A stretch of DNA of 64,000 bases from Halomonas sp. JB37 (lineage in GTDB: Bacteria; Pseudomonadota; Gammaproteobacteria; Pseudomonadales; Halomonadaceae), in assembly GCF_002332255.1 (NCBI RefSeq), contig NZ_NRGW01000001.1:2356001-2420000 (forward strand), read 5' to 3'. The position numbers and the translations under genes were made by a program. The notes below the pieces were generated by a model, which was given only the letters and a program-made list of their open reading frames with translations, did no database searches and was not told where the DNA came from. Below are positions 52,802-62,170 of this stretch, one piece after another (the stretch's first letter is position 1; each line of letters starts with the position of its first letter).

Positions 52802-54904
52802 TTAACCAGATTTGCTTGCTAACGCAGGTAAAACATTAGGGGCAAGAATCTGTGACAGAATTTCAGCCTCTGTATCGCCTGGGCCGTACCATAAGTAGAG
52901 AGGCACTCCTGAGCGGCCGTGTTGCTCTAAAAAAGCGGTGATGGCGGGGTCGCCATTGGTCCAGTCGCCCTTCATTGTGATCACGCCCGCATGCTCAAAT
53001 GCCTGCTGCGTGCTGGGCATATCGATTGCCCGCTGTTCGTTGATCTTACAGGTGACGCACCAATCTGCGGAAAAATAGACGAAGATGGCGTGTTCTTGTT
53101 GCCGAAGCTCGGCCAAGCGGCCCGCGTCGAAGTCGAGCGAGCGTGTTTCAGCTGAGTTAGTGAGCGCATTGCCCCTTTCGTCTTGCTGGGCAAAGGAACC
53201 CGGAACCAGGACGCTTCCCATCAACGTGAGTCCGGCCGCTAGTCCTGCCGGAAGCCAGCTTAATCGTTTGGCGCTGCGTTGGCGCAGTCCGGTGAACCAA
53301 AGCCCTATCGCCAGCAGCATTATCAGAGCGAGGCTCGCAATCATGCCGTTGTTGTTGAGCTGGCGGCCAAGCACCCAAGCCAAGGCTAGAGTGGTTAGAA
53401 ACATGGGGATGGCCATGATATGCCGGAAGCTTGCAAGCCAAGGGCCAGGGCGAGGAAGGCGGCGACGCAGCACCGGCACGAAGCCAAGCAGTAGAAAAGG
53501 CAGGGCAATGCCCAGGCCCAGGCCTGCGAAAACTGTCAGCGCGGCAACCGTGGGAAGTACCAAGGCTGCGCCAAGAGCCGTAGCCATAAAGGGGCCGGAG
53601 CAGGGCGTTGCGACGAAGGCAGCAAGCACGCCTGTCCAGAATGCACCGGCTACGCCATCCTGGCTTGCTAGCTTACCCCCGGCATTGATGGAGCCCAGCT
53701 CAAAAAGGCCTGCCAGGTTAAAGCCGATGGCTGCGGTCAACAGTGTCAGCACCACGATGACCCGTGGATCTTGCAGTTGAAATGCCCAGCCAACATGGAT
53801 GCCTGCTGCGCGCAGAGCAATAATGGCCGCGCCAAGTATTAAGCAAACGACAACCACTCCAGCGGTATAGGCTAATGCCTCGCGCCGGACTTCGCGCTCG
53901 CCACCGGATAAGCGCGCAAGGCTAAGCACTTTGAGGCTGAGGATCGGGAAAACGCAGGGCATGATATTGAGCAGAACACCGCCTAGCAGGGCACCGAGAA
54001 ATGCTGTCAGTAGTAAAGTAGAGCTACTTTGTACGCTGGCGGCTGCACTTACCACGTGCGTGCTATCACTATGGCTAACGAGTGCCAGGCCAATGCCGGT
54101 GCCCAATGACAGCAGCGCCTCGAACTCGTCAGTCGGGCTGCCTGCTTGCCAGGATTTTGCCAGCTTGGTTTCTACCATTAGCGTATCGCCTTCACGGCTA
54201 AATATCTGCTCAGAAGCGGGATCCACGATGTTGTCGGTGGCGACAAATAAGTGTGGATTGCTCAGCGCCACGCTAGCAGGAAGAGGGATGCTGACACGCA
54301 AATGGCTATCGTCGGTCGTCATGAAGCTGGCTGGTGAGCCTAGAGGCCTGGGCTGTGCTTGGCGCCATTCATCGAAGCGCGCTTTGCGCTCATCCGTAAT
54401 ATGGCCATCGCCTGCGATGAGCGTAATGGCAAGCGTTGATTGTTCGGGAACGCAGGCGTCAGCGCGGCAAGCAAGGTAGTTGAAAACAACGGAGATTGGT
54501 AGAGAGGTCCCCGGCGCCACCGAAGCATCTATTTCAACAGGGAGCAATAGCGCGTAAGGATGCTCAAAGACATGATTCATCAGGTCGCCGGTCATCAGCG
54601 TATGTGGGACCGGATAGGCGGCATCGCCCACGCTGACACCATCCGGCAATTGCCAGTCGAACTGCGGTGCCAGGCCAATACTGCCCGGCTGTTTCCAATA
54701 CCCATGCCAGCCGGATTGCGGCTCCATGAAAACGGCTAACGTGCTAGAGGCACCGGCAGCGGGTTGATCCGTTTCCGCGATCAAGCTGCTCTTGATCAGC
54801 ACATCGCCCGAGGTGCCGGGAAACCCTTGGGCTGCGCCGACTTGAGGAGTCAACATTAAAACCAAGCAAAAGAGGGCACAGTAGCGGTAAAGGAATAGGG
54901 GCAT
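52802..54904 (-). CDS. dsbD: protein-disulfide reductase, DsbD/ScsB type
   Basis: Moves reducing power from cytoplasmic thioredoxin to the periplasm. 700 residues: signal peptide (to VGAAQ), periplasmic N-domain with C-x4-C (NYLACRADACVPE, about 148-153), eight-helix core with NIMPCVFPILSLK (about 315) and FVATPCSGPFMATALG (about 433), C-terminal thioredoxin domain with DWCVTCKINE (about 616). N-domain text SSTLAVFMEPQSGWHGYWKQPGSIGL resembles ScsB more than E. coli DsbD. Encoded 77 bp after the twin thioredoxin gene. Confidence 0.9.
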   Translation of the reverse strand: MPLFLYRYCALFCLVLMLTPQVGAAQGFPGTSGDVLIKSSLIAETDQPAAGASSTLAVFMEPQSGWHGYWKQPGSIGLAPQFDWQLPDGVSVGDAAYPVPHTLMTGDLMNHVFEHPYALLLPVEIDASVAPGTSLPISVVFNYLACRADACVPEQSTLAITLIAGDGHITDERKARFDEWRQAQPRPLGSPASFMTTDDSHLRVSIPLPASVALSNPHLFVATDNIVDPASEQIFSREGDTLMVETKLAKSWQAGSPTDEFEALLSLGTGIGLALVSHSDSTHVVSAAASVQSSSTLLLTAFLGALLGGVLLNIMPCVFPILSLKVLSLARLSGGEREVRREALAYTAGVVVVCLILGAAIIALRAAGIHVGWAFQLQDPRVIVVLTLLTAAIGFNLAGLFELGSINAGGKLASQDGVAGAFWTGVLAAFVATPCSGPFMATALGAALVLPTVAALTVFAGLGLGIALPFLLLGFVPVLRRRLPRPGPWLASFRHIMAIPMFLTTLALAWVLGRQLNNNGMIASLALIMLLAIGLWFTGLRQRSAKRLSWLPAGLAAGLTLMGSVLVPGSFAQQDERGNALTNSAETRSLDFDAGRLAELRQQEHAIFVYFSADWCVTCKINEQRAIDMPSTQQAFEHAGVITMKGDWTNGDPAITAFLEQHGRSGVPLYLWYGPGDTEAEILSQILAPNVLPALASKSG

Positions 54905-54981
54905 TGGCTATCAGCCCGCTTGATACGGGCGGCTCCATTAAAGGGTATACCGCGCCGTGGCCTGCGCGAAATGGCGGTGGG

Positions 54982-56061
54982 CTATTGGCTGACACGCTCG
55001 ACAGCTTCGGCTAAGGCGGTGTCTTGTGGCCCAAGCTTTTCAGCTATCTTGCCGTCGGCATCAATTAGCACAACGGTTGGTATCTGTTGAATGCCGAAGC
55101 TACGGTGTATCTCGCCGTCTGCGTCGAGCAGCACGGGAATGGCCGTCTCAGTGGACTCGAGATAGCTTTCGACATCGGACTCTTTGGTCCAAAGGCCAGA
55201 AATAATGCCCACCCACTGTACATTGTCATCTTCGCTCAGTTGGTTGACGGTTTCGCGAACGCGTTGGCAAGCGGTGGCTGTGTCCGGCTGGCTCTCGGCA
55301 AGATAGGACTCACACCACGTGGCAAAGAACACCACACCCAGTGGCTTGTCTGACGTTGCTTGGGATAGGTCGATGGTATCGCCGTCACGCGTTGTGATGT
55401 TAAGGTTCGTAACCGTATCGCCCACCGTTAAGGCGCTGGTATCGATATCCCCGACGGCAACACCTTCGGTCGTTGCTGAGCTTGGATCAGTGGGTTCCAG
55501 CAATGCCTGTAGCGCCTCTTCCAATACCTTATCGTCACGATGGCCAATGTGAGTGATGTGACCACTGCGATCAATCAGTACGTGCTGCGGGGTGACTCGC
55601 AGATTCAGTGCTTCGGCCAGCGTGCCATCATCTATCGTGATAGGCATGGTCAGACCCATTTCCTCGCGGTACTCACGTGCGGACGCTTCGGTATCAGCGT
55701 AACCGGTGTTCACGGCGATGACCTGAATGTCATCACCATGCGCTTCCTGGAATGCCTGAAATCCTGGCATTTGCTGACGGCAGGGCACACACCAGGTTGC
55801 CCAGAACTTAATATACACCGGCTTGACGCCATACAGTGTGCTGAGATCAATGATGTCACCATCCAGCGTGGTAACGCTCAGCTCGGGCCCAGGTTGACCT
55901 ATTAGCGACTCACCAGCGGTTTTGGCACGCTGCTCGCCATCGGCATCCTGATCATAGACTTGATCGGTTGTTTGTTGATCGCCTGCTTGCACTGAGCCCA
56001 TATAGCCCACCAACAGGGCGAGCAGTATCGCAACGGAAAGTTTCATGTTTATTATCCGCAT
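54982..56061 (-). CDS. periplasmic tandem thioredoxin-like (TlpA/ResA) protein
   Basis: 359 residues: signal peptide (MKLSVAILLALLVGYMGSVQA), first redoxin domain with WATWCVPC (C91, C94) and VTPQHVLIDRSG, second domain from about 208 with FATWCESY (C250; the second Cys is Tyr253) and QQIPTVVLIDADG. A further Cys265 may form an alternative bond. Likely a substrate or partner of the DsbD/ScsB protein downstream. AAAGGA precedes ATG 56061. Substrate unknown. Confidence 0.85.
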   Translation of the reverse strand: MRIINMKLSVAILLALLVGYMGSVQAGDQQTTDQVYDQDADGEQRAKTAGESLIGQPGPELSVTTLDGDIIDLSTLYGVKPVYIKFWATWCVPCRQQMPGFQAFQEAHGDDIQVIAVNTGYADTEASAREYREEMGLTMPITIDDGTLAEALNLRVTPQHVLIDRSGHITHIGHRDDKVLEEALQALLEPTDPSSATTEGVAVGDIDTSALTVGDTVTNLNITTRDGDTIDLSQATSDKPLGVVFFATWCESYLAESQPDTATACQRVRETVNQLSEDDNVQWVGIISGLWTKESDVESYLESTETAIPVLLDADGEIHRSFGIQQIPTVVLIDADGKIAEKLGPQDTALAEAVERVSQ

Positions 56062-56210
56062 TGGTTTGATCCTTTTGGCAAATTGTCCGGGTCGGGTTCA
56101 GTCGTTCTGGGCTCATTTAAAGAATGAGTGAAAAGGTTCAGGCCGATAAAAGTAATATGATTGTGAGCGACGCCATGGTCTAAAAAAAGCACCAAGAATG
56201 ACGGATTTTT

Positions 56211-57632
56211 ATGTACCATGGCGTTATGGGCATACTTCGCTTTTCACTTGATCGCCAAGGCGAGCAATCTCTTTCAGAGCAAATACGTTTAAGCATCGCT
56301 GACGCCATTCGCCAGGGGTATTTGTATGAGGGCGCGCGGCTGCCTTCATGGCGTGATCTTGCGGCGCAGTTAGGCGTTTCGCGAGGCACCATTAAAACGG
56401 CTTATGATCGGCTAAGCGATGATCAGCTCGTCCTTTCAAAGGGGGCCGCCGGCACTTTTGTTAGCGCCGTACTCCCCTTGGCGCCACAAGTGACCGCTGC
56501 GACTTCGCGCTTGCCGCTGCCTGAGCTTTATCAGGATCTGGATAGCGCGCCCAAGCTGTTTCAAGTGGGCGTGCCAGCACAAGACGGGTTTCCCTTTAAG
56601 CATTGGTCACGCATCATGCTGCGCTGTACGCGACAAGCGGTGGCTGAGCCACTACGTTATCCAGACCCGCGCGGAGAGCACGTCTTACGCAAAGAAATTG
56701 CTGCCTATCTAGCCGTCTCCCGCGGGCTGCTCTGCTCTGCCGACCAAATTATCATTACCAATGGTTATGCGGGTGCGCTGGGCCTGGCATTGCACTTGCT
56801 GCGACTGGATTCACGCCAAGTGTGGGTTGAGAACCCCGGCTATCCACTGACGTGGCACGCCTTATCGCTAGCAGGATATATCCCGGTTCCCGTTCCAGTG
56901 GATGATCAGGGGATTTGTGTTGAGCAAGGGATAGCGCTGGCAGCAGATGCCCGTTTGGCGATTGTGACGCCAAGCCAGCAAGCCCCCTTGGGTGTACAGC
57001 TGTCGCTGGACCGGCGCCAAGCACTGCTAATATGGGCACAAGAAAAGGCTGGCTGGATCATCGAAGATGATTATCTAAGCGAGCTGCAGCTAAGCGGCCA
57101 AGCAACACCGGCACTGGCTTCGCTGGATCGAAACGGTAGGGTGATCCACATCGGTACGTTCAGTAAAACCATCAGCCCACGCTTGCGGCTAGGTTTTATG
57201 GTAGTGCCGGCCAGCTTGTCAGAGCGCGCTGGCGATACGGCGGCCGCTTTATCGCCAGCGTCTGGACTGCCTAGCCAACTCGCCGTGGCGGAGCTTCTGC
57301 GCGATGGCCATTACTTACGCCATATTCGGCGTATGAAGCGTTTGTATATACAGCGCCGGAATGCGCTGCTTGCGCTCATGAGCGCATCAGTTTCAGCCAA
57401 GAATATAGCGGGCCTGTCACTGTTGCTCAGCCTGGATGATGATGTTGACGACGTTGCTATTGCCGAGGCTGCGAAGGCCTTTAACTTAGCACCGGCACCG
57501 CTGTCACCCTGGTATGCCACGCAAACCAAAGCACGCAAAGGGTTGCTCTTGGGCGTGACCAATCTATCGAGTCCTGCACTCGAAGAGGGTTATCAGCAGT
57601 TGGCGGAACTTGTCGCTCGCCATCGATCCTAG
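56211..57632 (+). CDS. MocR-family regulator (GntR HTH fused to aminotransferase domain)
   Basis: 473 residues. N-terminal GntR winged helix (SLSEQIRLSIADAIRQGYLYEGARLPSWRDLAAQLGVSRGTIKTAYDRLSDDQLVLSKGAAGTFVS, about 18-85); fold-type I aminotransferase domain with IITNGYAGALGLALHLL, IIEDDYLSEL and the PLP Lys in GTFSKTISPRLRLGF. MocR proteins sense PLP or amino compounds. Its stop lies 14 bp from that of the convergent azoreductase, so target assignment is uncertain; no GABA or pdx genes adjoin. Confidence 0.9.
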   Translation: MYHGVMGILRFSLDRQGEQSLSEQIRLSIADAIRQGYLYEGARLPSWRDLAAQLGVSRGTIKTAYDRLSDDQLVLSKGAAGTFVSAVLPLAPQVTAATSRLPLPELYQDLDSAPKLFQVGVPAQDGFPFKHWSRIMLRCTRQAVAEPLRYPDPRGEHVLRKEIAAYLAVSRGLLCSADQIIITNGYAGALGLALHLLRLDSRQVWVENPGYPLTWHALSLAGYIPVPVPVDDQGICVEQGIALAADARLAIVTPSQQAPLGVQLSLDRRQALLIWAQEKAGWIIEDDYLSELQLSGQATPALASLDRNGRVIHIGTFSKTISPRLRLGFMVVPASLSERAGDTAAALSPASGLPSQLAVAELLRDGHYLRHIRRMKRLYIQRRNALLALMSASVSAKNIAGLSLLLSLDDDVDDVAIAEAAKAFNLAPAPLSPWYATQTKARKGLLLGVTNLSSPALEEGYQQLAELVARHRS

Positions 57633-57646
57633 TAGCTGGCTTTACG

Positions 57647-58267
57647 TTATGGCAGCGGGTTAGTCAGTACGCCAACCTCGACCAGCGCGGCCTGCGCCTG
57701 ATGCCATGCTTGAGTGATAGCGGGCTCACCAAACGCTAAACCCTGCAGATACACAAAGCGAATATCCTGAATGCCGATAGTGTTGAGAATAAGCGTGAGG
57801 TAAGGCGTCAGAAAATCCGGTTGCGGATTACCTCCCTGTAAGATGCCGCCAGCGCTCACCAGAATGGTGGTCGGACGATCTTGCAATAATCCCTGCTTGC
57901 CCTCAACCGAGGCGATAAACGTACGGTTAATACGTACCACATGGTCTATCCAAAGTTTCAGCGCAGCCGGTACGCTGAAGTTGTGCATCGGCATTGCGAT
58001 TAACAAGCGATCACTCTGCTCGAGCTCACTAATCATTTGCTCTGACTCTGTCAGGTCAGCATTGGGGCTGTCGCCGATGTTATAGCTAACGAGCGCAGAG
58101 GCGTAGCGGTGGGTCAGAGGCGACAGAGGGGCGGTTAGCAAATCACGTTCGATTAAACTCACTCTGGAATTTATGAGCATTTCCTCTGCCAGAATCTTTT
58201 CAGCCAGACGATAGCCTAACGCATACTTACCATGCGGGCTGGCATGAACGAATAAGATGTTATTCAT
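57647..58267 (-). CDS. FMN-dependent NADH-azoreductase family protein, second copy
   Basis: Flavodoxin-fold reductase, 206 residues. Seen: ILFVHASPHGKYALGYRLAEKIL, AMPMHNFSVPAALKLWIDHVVRINRTFIA, TTILVSAGGILQGG. It differs strongly from the azoR at 15172 (for example MPMHNFSVP versus TPVYNYNVP and the shorter loop), so it is an old paralogue with probably different substrate use. Converges with the MocR gene. The 293 bp upstream are AT-rich with no gene. Confidence 0.88.
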   Translation of the reverse strand: MNNILFVHASPHGKYALGYRLAEKILAEEMLINSRVSLIERDLLTAPLSPLTHRYASALVSYNIGDSPNADLTESEQMISELEQSDRLLIAMPMHNFSVPAALKLWIDHVVRINRTFIASVEGKQGLLQDRPTTILVSAGGILQGGNPQPDFLTPYLTLILNTIGIQDIRFVYLQGLAFGEPAITQAWHQAQAALVEVGVLTNPLP

Positions 58268-58560
58268 GACAAAATCCTATGAGCTATAATGAACAGCACA
58301 CCATATTTAACATAATATATATTAAGCGAACCAAAAGGAATGGCCAGAGAGCGCTGCGGTTTGTGATTCATGAGCGACGTCATTGAGCCTCAGTTTCTAT
58401 AAACCCCATCGCCGTTGAGTCTGTTGCCCTGAAGAAAAATCCACTATCTGAAATTTATTGCTGCTGTTGAGGTTCATAATCTCTTCTTTTTTATAGCGTG
58501 TCGAAAGCGTTTTATGGCTAGGCATTTGCTAAAGCGTTTATTGTTATAGGCGTCATTTGG
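58268..58560. other. intergenic region between proC-like and azoreductase genes
   Basis: 293 bp. The part next to the azoreductase start is AT-rich (ATATATATT near 58314) and should hold its promoter. The remainder shows nothing I can name. Confidence 0.35.
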
Positions 58561-59346
58561 TCAACACTTAACTGCACCGTAGGCGGCCTTCATCCCTTCC
58601 TGTACCGCATCGCGGAAACCATGCTGCAGCATGGCATTTAACCCTTCAGTAGTGGTTCCGCCATAATCTAAAAAGCGGGCCACCATGTCGGCAGGCGACG
58701 CGTTCTCATCCAGCATCAGTTGACTAGCGCCTGACAGCGTTTGCAGTACGCCGCGCTGGGCCACTGTTGGAGAAATTCCTTGTGTGATTGCATGCTGTAT
58801 CAGAGCATCAGCCAAGAGCGCAGGAAAAGCAGGGCCGCTGCCCGTTAACGCGGTCAGATAATCGATTTGCGATTCATCTTCTACTTCATCGCTTACGCCA
58901 CAGGCAGAAAACAGGCGCTGAACGAAAGCGCAATCTTCCGCGCTCAAGCCTGGCATTGCGCACCAAGGGGTATAGGAGCGCCCTACTGACGCAGCTGCGT
59001 TGGGCATGGCACGCACGATTCGATTGCTCCCCGTTGCCGCAGCCAGTGCGACTATTGGCACCTTGGCCATTAACGAAATCACCAGCCGATTTTCAAGTGA
59101 AAGCGTTAGTAGGGAAAACTGCTCAGGCCTCACAGACACCACGACGACCTCAGCAACTTCAAGCAGTGCGTCAGCGCTCTCGACACAGATCACTCCTGGC
59201 CAGTCCTGATAGCGGTTATGCTCTCGACTGGCCGTCACCACCAGCTGGTTTGGTGATATTAGTCCGCTAGATAACACTGAGCGGCCCAACGCACTGCCTA
59301 ACCAGCCGTTACCCCCGATAATGCCGAGCGTTAATATCGGTTTCAT
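58561..59346 (-). CDS. ProC-like pyrroline-5-carboxylate reductase family protein
   Basis: NAD(P)-dependent imine reductase family, 261 residues. Seen: nucleotide loop TLGIIGGNGWLGSALGRSVL, SVRPEQFSLLT, RAMPNAAASVGRSYTPWC, ALTGSGPAFPALLADALI, and FLDYGGTTTEGLNAML (P5C-reductase signature). Overlaps the TetR gene by 38 bp, with AGGAG 7 nt before its ATG, so the two are co-expressed. The deviating loop (GGNGWLG) and context suggest a paralogue acting on N-methylproline or related imines rather than the biosynthetic ProC. Confidence 0.83.
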   Translation of the reverse strand: MKPILTLGIIGGNGWLGSALGRSVLSSGLISPNQLVVTASREHNRYQDWPGVICVESADALLEVAEVVVVSVRPEQFSLLTLSLENRLVISLMAKVPIVALAAATGSNRIVRAMPNAAASVGRSYTPWCAMPGLSAEDCAFVQRLFSACGVSDEVEDESQIDYLTALTGSGPAFPALLADALIQHAITQGISPTVAQRGVLQTLSGASQLMLDENASPADMVARFLDYGGTTTEGLNAMLQHGFRDAVQEGMKAAYGAVKC

Positions 59347-59995
59347 CCGTCATCTCCTGTTGTGCCGCCATCTCTTTGGGCGTAAACCTCGCTCTATGCC
59401 GCGCAGCAAATCGCTCAAGATCGGCATGGGCGCACATCTGCCCGGTAAAAATATTAATGTACTGAGCCACTCGGCCGATCCGCGTATCTTGGGTCTCCTG
59501 GGTATGCATCGAGATATAGCCGATCTGAATCAAATAAACCGTGCGCGCACGGGTATCGGCTTCCAATGAGTCGTAGCCAAAGCGAATAAACATTTCTCGA
59601 AGTGCTTGCAGGCGTAGGTTATCGGCCTGGCTAACTCGCTTGGCAACCGCGAGATCTTGCAGACTCCAACTTCTGATGGCGTACTCAAACTCAGAATCAA
59701 ATACCGCCGGGTCAAACCAACAATCAAAGACATTGAGCGTGGCTTCCACGATAGAAGACGCATATTTCTCCGATTGCTCAATGACGGCCTGTGTATTTTG
59801 ACGCTCCCATCGCTGTAGCAGTGCAGTAAGCACCTCTTCGCGATCTTTAAATAACCAGTAAAAACTGGTTCGCGATGTCTTTAACTTCTTTGCTAACGGT
59901 ACGATCTTGACGGCACTGACCCCCGAGGCAATCAGCAGCTCGTAAGCAGTATCAATCCAAGCCGTTTGGTTAATCGTGTCGCGTCCATTTTTCAC
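59309..59995 (-). CDS. TetR-family transcriptional regulator
   Basis: 228 residues. Seen: TetR HTH WIDTAYELLIASGVSAVKIVPLAKKLKTSRTSFYWLFKDREEVLTALLQRWE (about 12-64), then a helical ligand domain. Start is GTG at 59995. Divergent from the demethylase-like gene with an exact dyad in between, and overlapping the ProC-like gene. Likely represses both units until a methylated substrate appears. Confidence 0.9.
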   Translation of the reverse strand: MKNGRDTINQTAWIDTAYELLIASGVSAVKIVPLAKKLKTSRTSFYWLFKDREEVLTALLQRWERQNTQAVIEQSEKYASSIVEATLNVFDCWFDPAVFDSEFEYAIRSWSLQDLAVAKRVSQADNLRLQALREMFIRFGYDSLEADTRARTVYLIQIGYISMHTQETQDTRIGRVAQYINIFTGQMCAHADLERFAARHRARFTPKEMAAQQEMTDETDINARHYRG

Positions 59996-60064
59996 GTATT
60001 TTTCTCTTTGCCATGCTGATGAAGTCGATCATATCAGGAAATCTGTCACCTTAATGTACATAAC

Positions 60065-60081
60065 TGTCAATTATATTGACA
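60065..60081. promoter_or_regulatory. dyad TGTCAA-N5-TTGACA, candidate TetR operator
   Basis: Exact inverted repeat in the divergent region 59996-60139. TTGACA itself is a consensus -35 box for the rightward gene, so repressor binding would block polymerase. Placement fits TetR autoregulation. Confidence 0.6.
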
Positions 60082-60139
60082 ATCTCGCACAGAGAGGGCT
60101 AGCGTGTGTCAACCATCAAAACAACAAGGGAAGACGACC

Positions 60140-62170
60140 GTGAAAAACGACCCTTTGCTACAGCCGTTACAACTAAAACATTTAACTCTGAAAAATCGGG
60201 TAATGCTGACCTCTCACGAACCGGCCTACCCCGAAGATGGCATGCCTAAAGAACTATACCGGGCTTATCATGTTGAACGTGCTAAGGCAGGTATTGCCCT
60301 GACCATGACGGCCGGATCGGCGGCGGTTTCCCGAGACAGTCCGCCGGTTTTTAACAATATCCTGGCGTATAAAGACGAAGTGGTGCCGTGGATGCGCGAT
60401 CTCACCGAGGCATGCCACGAACACGGTACGGCGGTAATGATTCAGCTAACGCACTTGGGCCGCCGTACCCGCTGGGATAAAGGTGATTGGCTACCGACCG
60501 TTTCGGCATCCAATCGTCGGGAAGCCTCCCACCGCGCCTACCCGAAAAAAGCCGAGCTTTGGGATATAGAACGGTTGATCAAGGATTACACCGATGCCGC
60601 CGAGCGCATGTACGCAGCGGGCTTGGACGGCATGGAAATCCAAGCGTACGGCCATCTGATGGATCAGTTCTGGTCGCCATTAACCAATGAGCTAGATGCG
60701 CCTTATGGAGGCAGCCTGGAAAATAGACTCCGGTTTACCTTTGAAGTGCTTCAGTGCATTCGCGAGCGCGTTGGCGAAAAGTTCTTGCTTGGCGTGCGCT
60801 ACACAGGTGACGAATGCCTGCCTGGCGGCTTCGATGCCCGGGATGGCATGACTATTTCTCACCGATTGAAAGACAGTGGCCTGGTAGATTTCCTCAATGT
60901 CGTCAAAGGGCACATTGATACCGACCCGGGTCTAACGGACGTAATTCCGATCCAGGGCATGCCCAGCGCACCCCACCTGGATTTTGCTGGCGATATCAAG
61001 CGCGAGGTCGATTTCCCCACTTTCCATGGAGCCAAAATTCAGGATGTTGCAACGGCTCGTCATGCAATTGCGTCCGGCAAGGTCGATATGATCGGCATGA
61101 CCCGTGCCCATATGGCCGACCCGCACCTGATGAAGAAAGTCATTGAGGGACGGGAAGAGGAGATCCGCCCCTGCGTGGGCGCCAACTATTGCCTGGACCG
61201 CATCTATCAGGGCGGCGCCGCGTACTGTATTCATAACGCCGCGACCGGCCGCGAAACCACCATGCCGCATACCATCCCCCCCGCTGATACCAAACGTAAG
61301 GTAGTGGTGATTGGCACAGGTCCAGGCGGGATGGAAGCCGCTCGCGTAGCTGCTGAGCGTGGACATGAAGTCGTCGTATTTGAAGCGGCAGATGCCCCCG
61401 GCGGGCAGGTTCGCTTAACGGCACAGAGCGAGCGCCGCCGAGAAATGATGGGTATTATCGACTGGCGCTTCGAGCGCTGTCAGGCAATGGGCGTCACGTT
61501 CCACTTCAATGTCTTTGCCGAACAGGATGAAGTGCTCGGCGAATCGCCGGACGTGGTCATTGTGGCGACGGGTGGGCAGCCTAATGAAGAGGCGCTTAAA
61601 GAGGGTAATGAGCTGGCAGTTACGGGTTGGGATCTGCTTTCAGGACATGTAACGCCAGGCAATAACGTACTAGTCTATGACGATGCCGGTGACCACACCG
61701 CCCTGCAAGCCGCTGAGATTATTGCTAAAGCAGGCGGCAAGGTCGAATACATGACAGCCGACCGCGCCCTGGCGCCAGAAGTCATGGCCATGAACCTGGT
61801 GCCCTATATGCGCACGTTACAAGTGCTGGATACCACATTCACTCCGACGTTCCGCCTGACAGGCATCAAACGCGATGGTAATGAGCTGGTTGCCTCTGTC
61901 AGCAGTGACTACACCAATGTTGCCAAAGAGCGGCGCGTGGATCAGGTCGTCGTTAACTTTGGCACCTTACCTATGGAAGATCTTTACGAAGAGTTGAAGC
62001 CGCTATCGAGCAATCAAGGTGCCGTCAACTATGAGAACCTGATTGTAGGCAAACCACAGCCTGTGGCTATCGAAGGACAGTTCCAGCTATTCAGGATTGG
62101 GGATGCTATTTCGCATCGAAATACCCACGCAGCAATTTATGATGCCCTTCGCATCGTGAAAGACCTGTAG
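60140..62170 (+). CDS. NADH:flavin oxidoreductase, N-methylproline/dimethylglycine demethylase-like (DgcA/Stc2-type)
   Basis: Old-yellow-enzyme/trimethylamine dehydrogenase-like protein, 676 residues. N-terminal FMN barrel (LQPLQLKHLTLKNRVMLTSHEPAY, MIQLTHLGRRTRWDKGDW, MDQFWSPLTNELDAPYGGSLENRLRF), cluster cysteines in CVGANYCLDRIYQGGAAYC (about 346-364), FAD/NAD domain (VVVIGTGPGGMEAARVAAERGHEVVVFE, about 388). Closest by eye to DgcA dimethylglycine and N-methylproline demethylases. GTG 60140, 6 nt after AAGGGAAG, reproduces the family N-terminus; GTG 60104 is in frame upstream. Would use electron-transfer flavoprotein or oxygen. Confidence 0.85.
   Translation: MKNDPLLQPLQLKHLTLKNRVMLTSHEPAYPEDGMPKELYRAYHVERAKAGIALTMTAGSAAVSRDSPPVFNNILAYKDEVVPWMRDLTEACHEHGTAVMIQLTHLGRRTRWDKGDWLPTVSASNRREASHRAYPKKAELWDIERLIKDYTDAAERMYAAGLDGMEIQAYGHLMDQFWSPLTNELDAPYGGSLENRLRFTFEVLQCIRERVGEKFLLGVRYTGDECLPGGFDARDGMTISHRLKDSGLVDFLNVVKGHIDTDPGLTDVIPIQGMPSAPHLDFAGDIKREVDFPTFHGAKIQDVATARHAIASGKVDMIGMTRAHMADPHLMKKVIEGREEEIRPCVGANYCLDRIYQGGAAYCIHNAATGRETTMPHTIPPADTKRKVVVIGTGPGGMEAARVAAERGHEVVVFEAADAPGGQVRLTAQSERRREMMGIIDWRFERCQAMGVTFHFNVFAEQDEVLGESPDVVIVATGGQPNEEALKEGNELAVTGWDLLSGHVTPGNNVLVYDDAGDHTALQAAEIIAKAGGKVEYMTADRALAPEVMAMNLVPYMRTLQVLDTTFTPTFRLTGIKRDGNELVASVSSDYTNVAKERRVDQVVVNFGTLPMEDLYEELKPLSSNQGAVNYENLIVGKPQPVAIEGQFQLFRIGDAISHRNTHAAIYDALRIVKDL

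Noticed and set aside
53085-53780. Long plus-strand open frame (231 codons) opposite dsbD
   Set aside because: It is the antisense shadow of a clear DsbD/ScsB gene; the protein is Arg/Ser/Pro-rich, without any domain, and there is no ribosome site.
53931-54479. Second long plus-strand frame (182 codons) opposite dsbD
   Set aside because: Shadow of the same gene; composition reflects reverse-frame codons.
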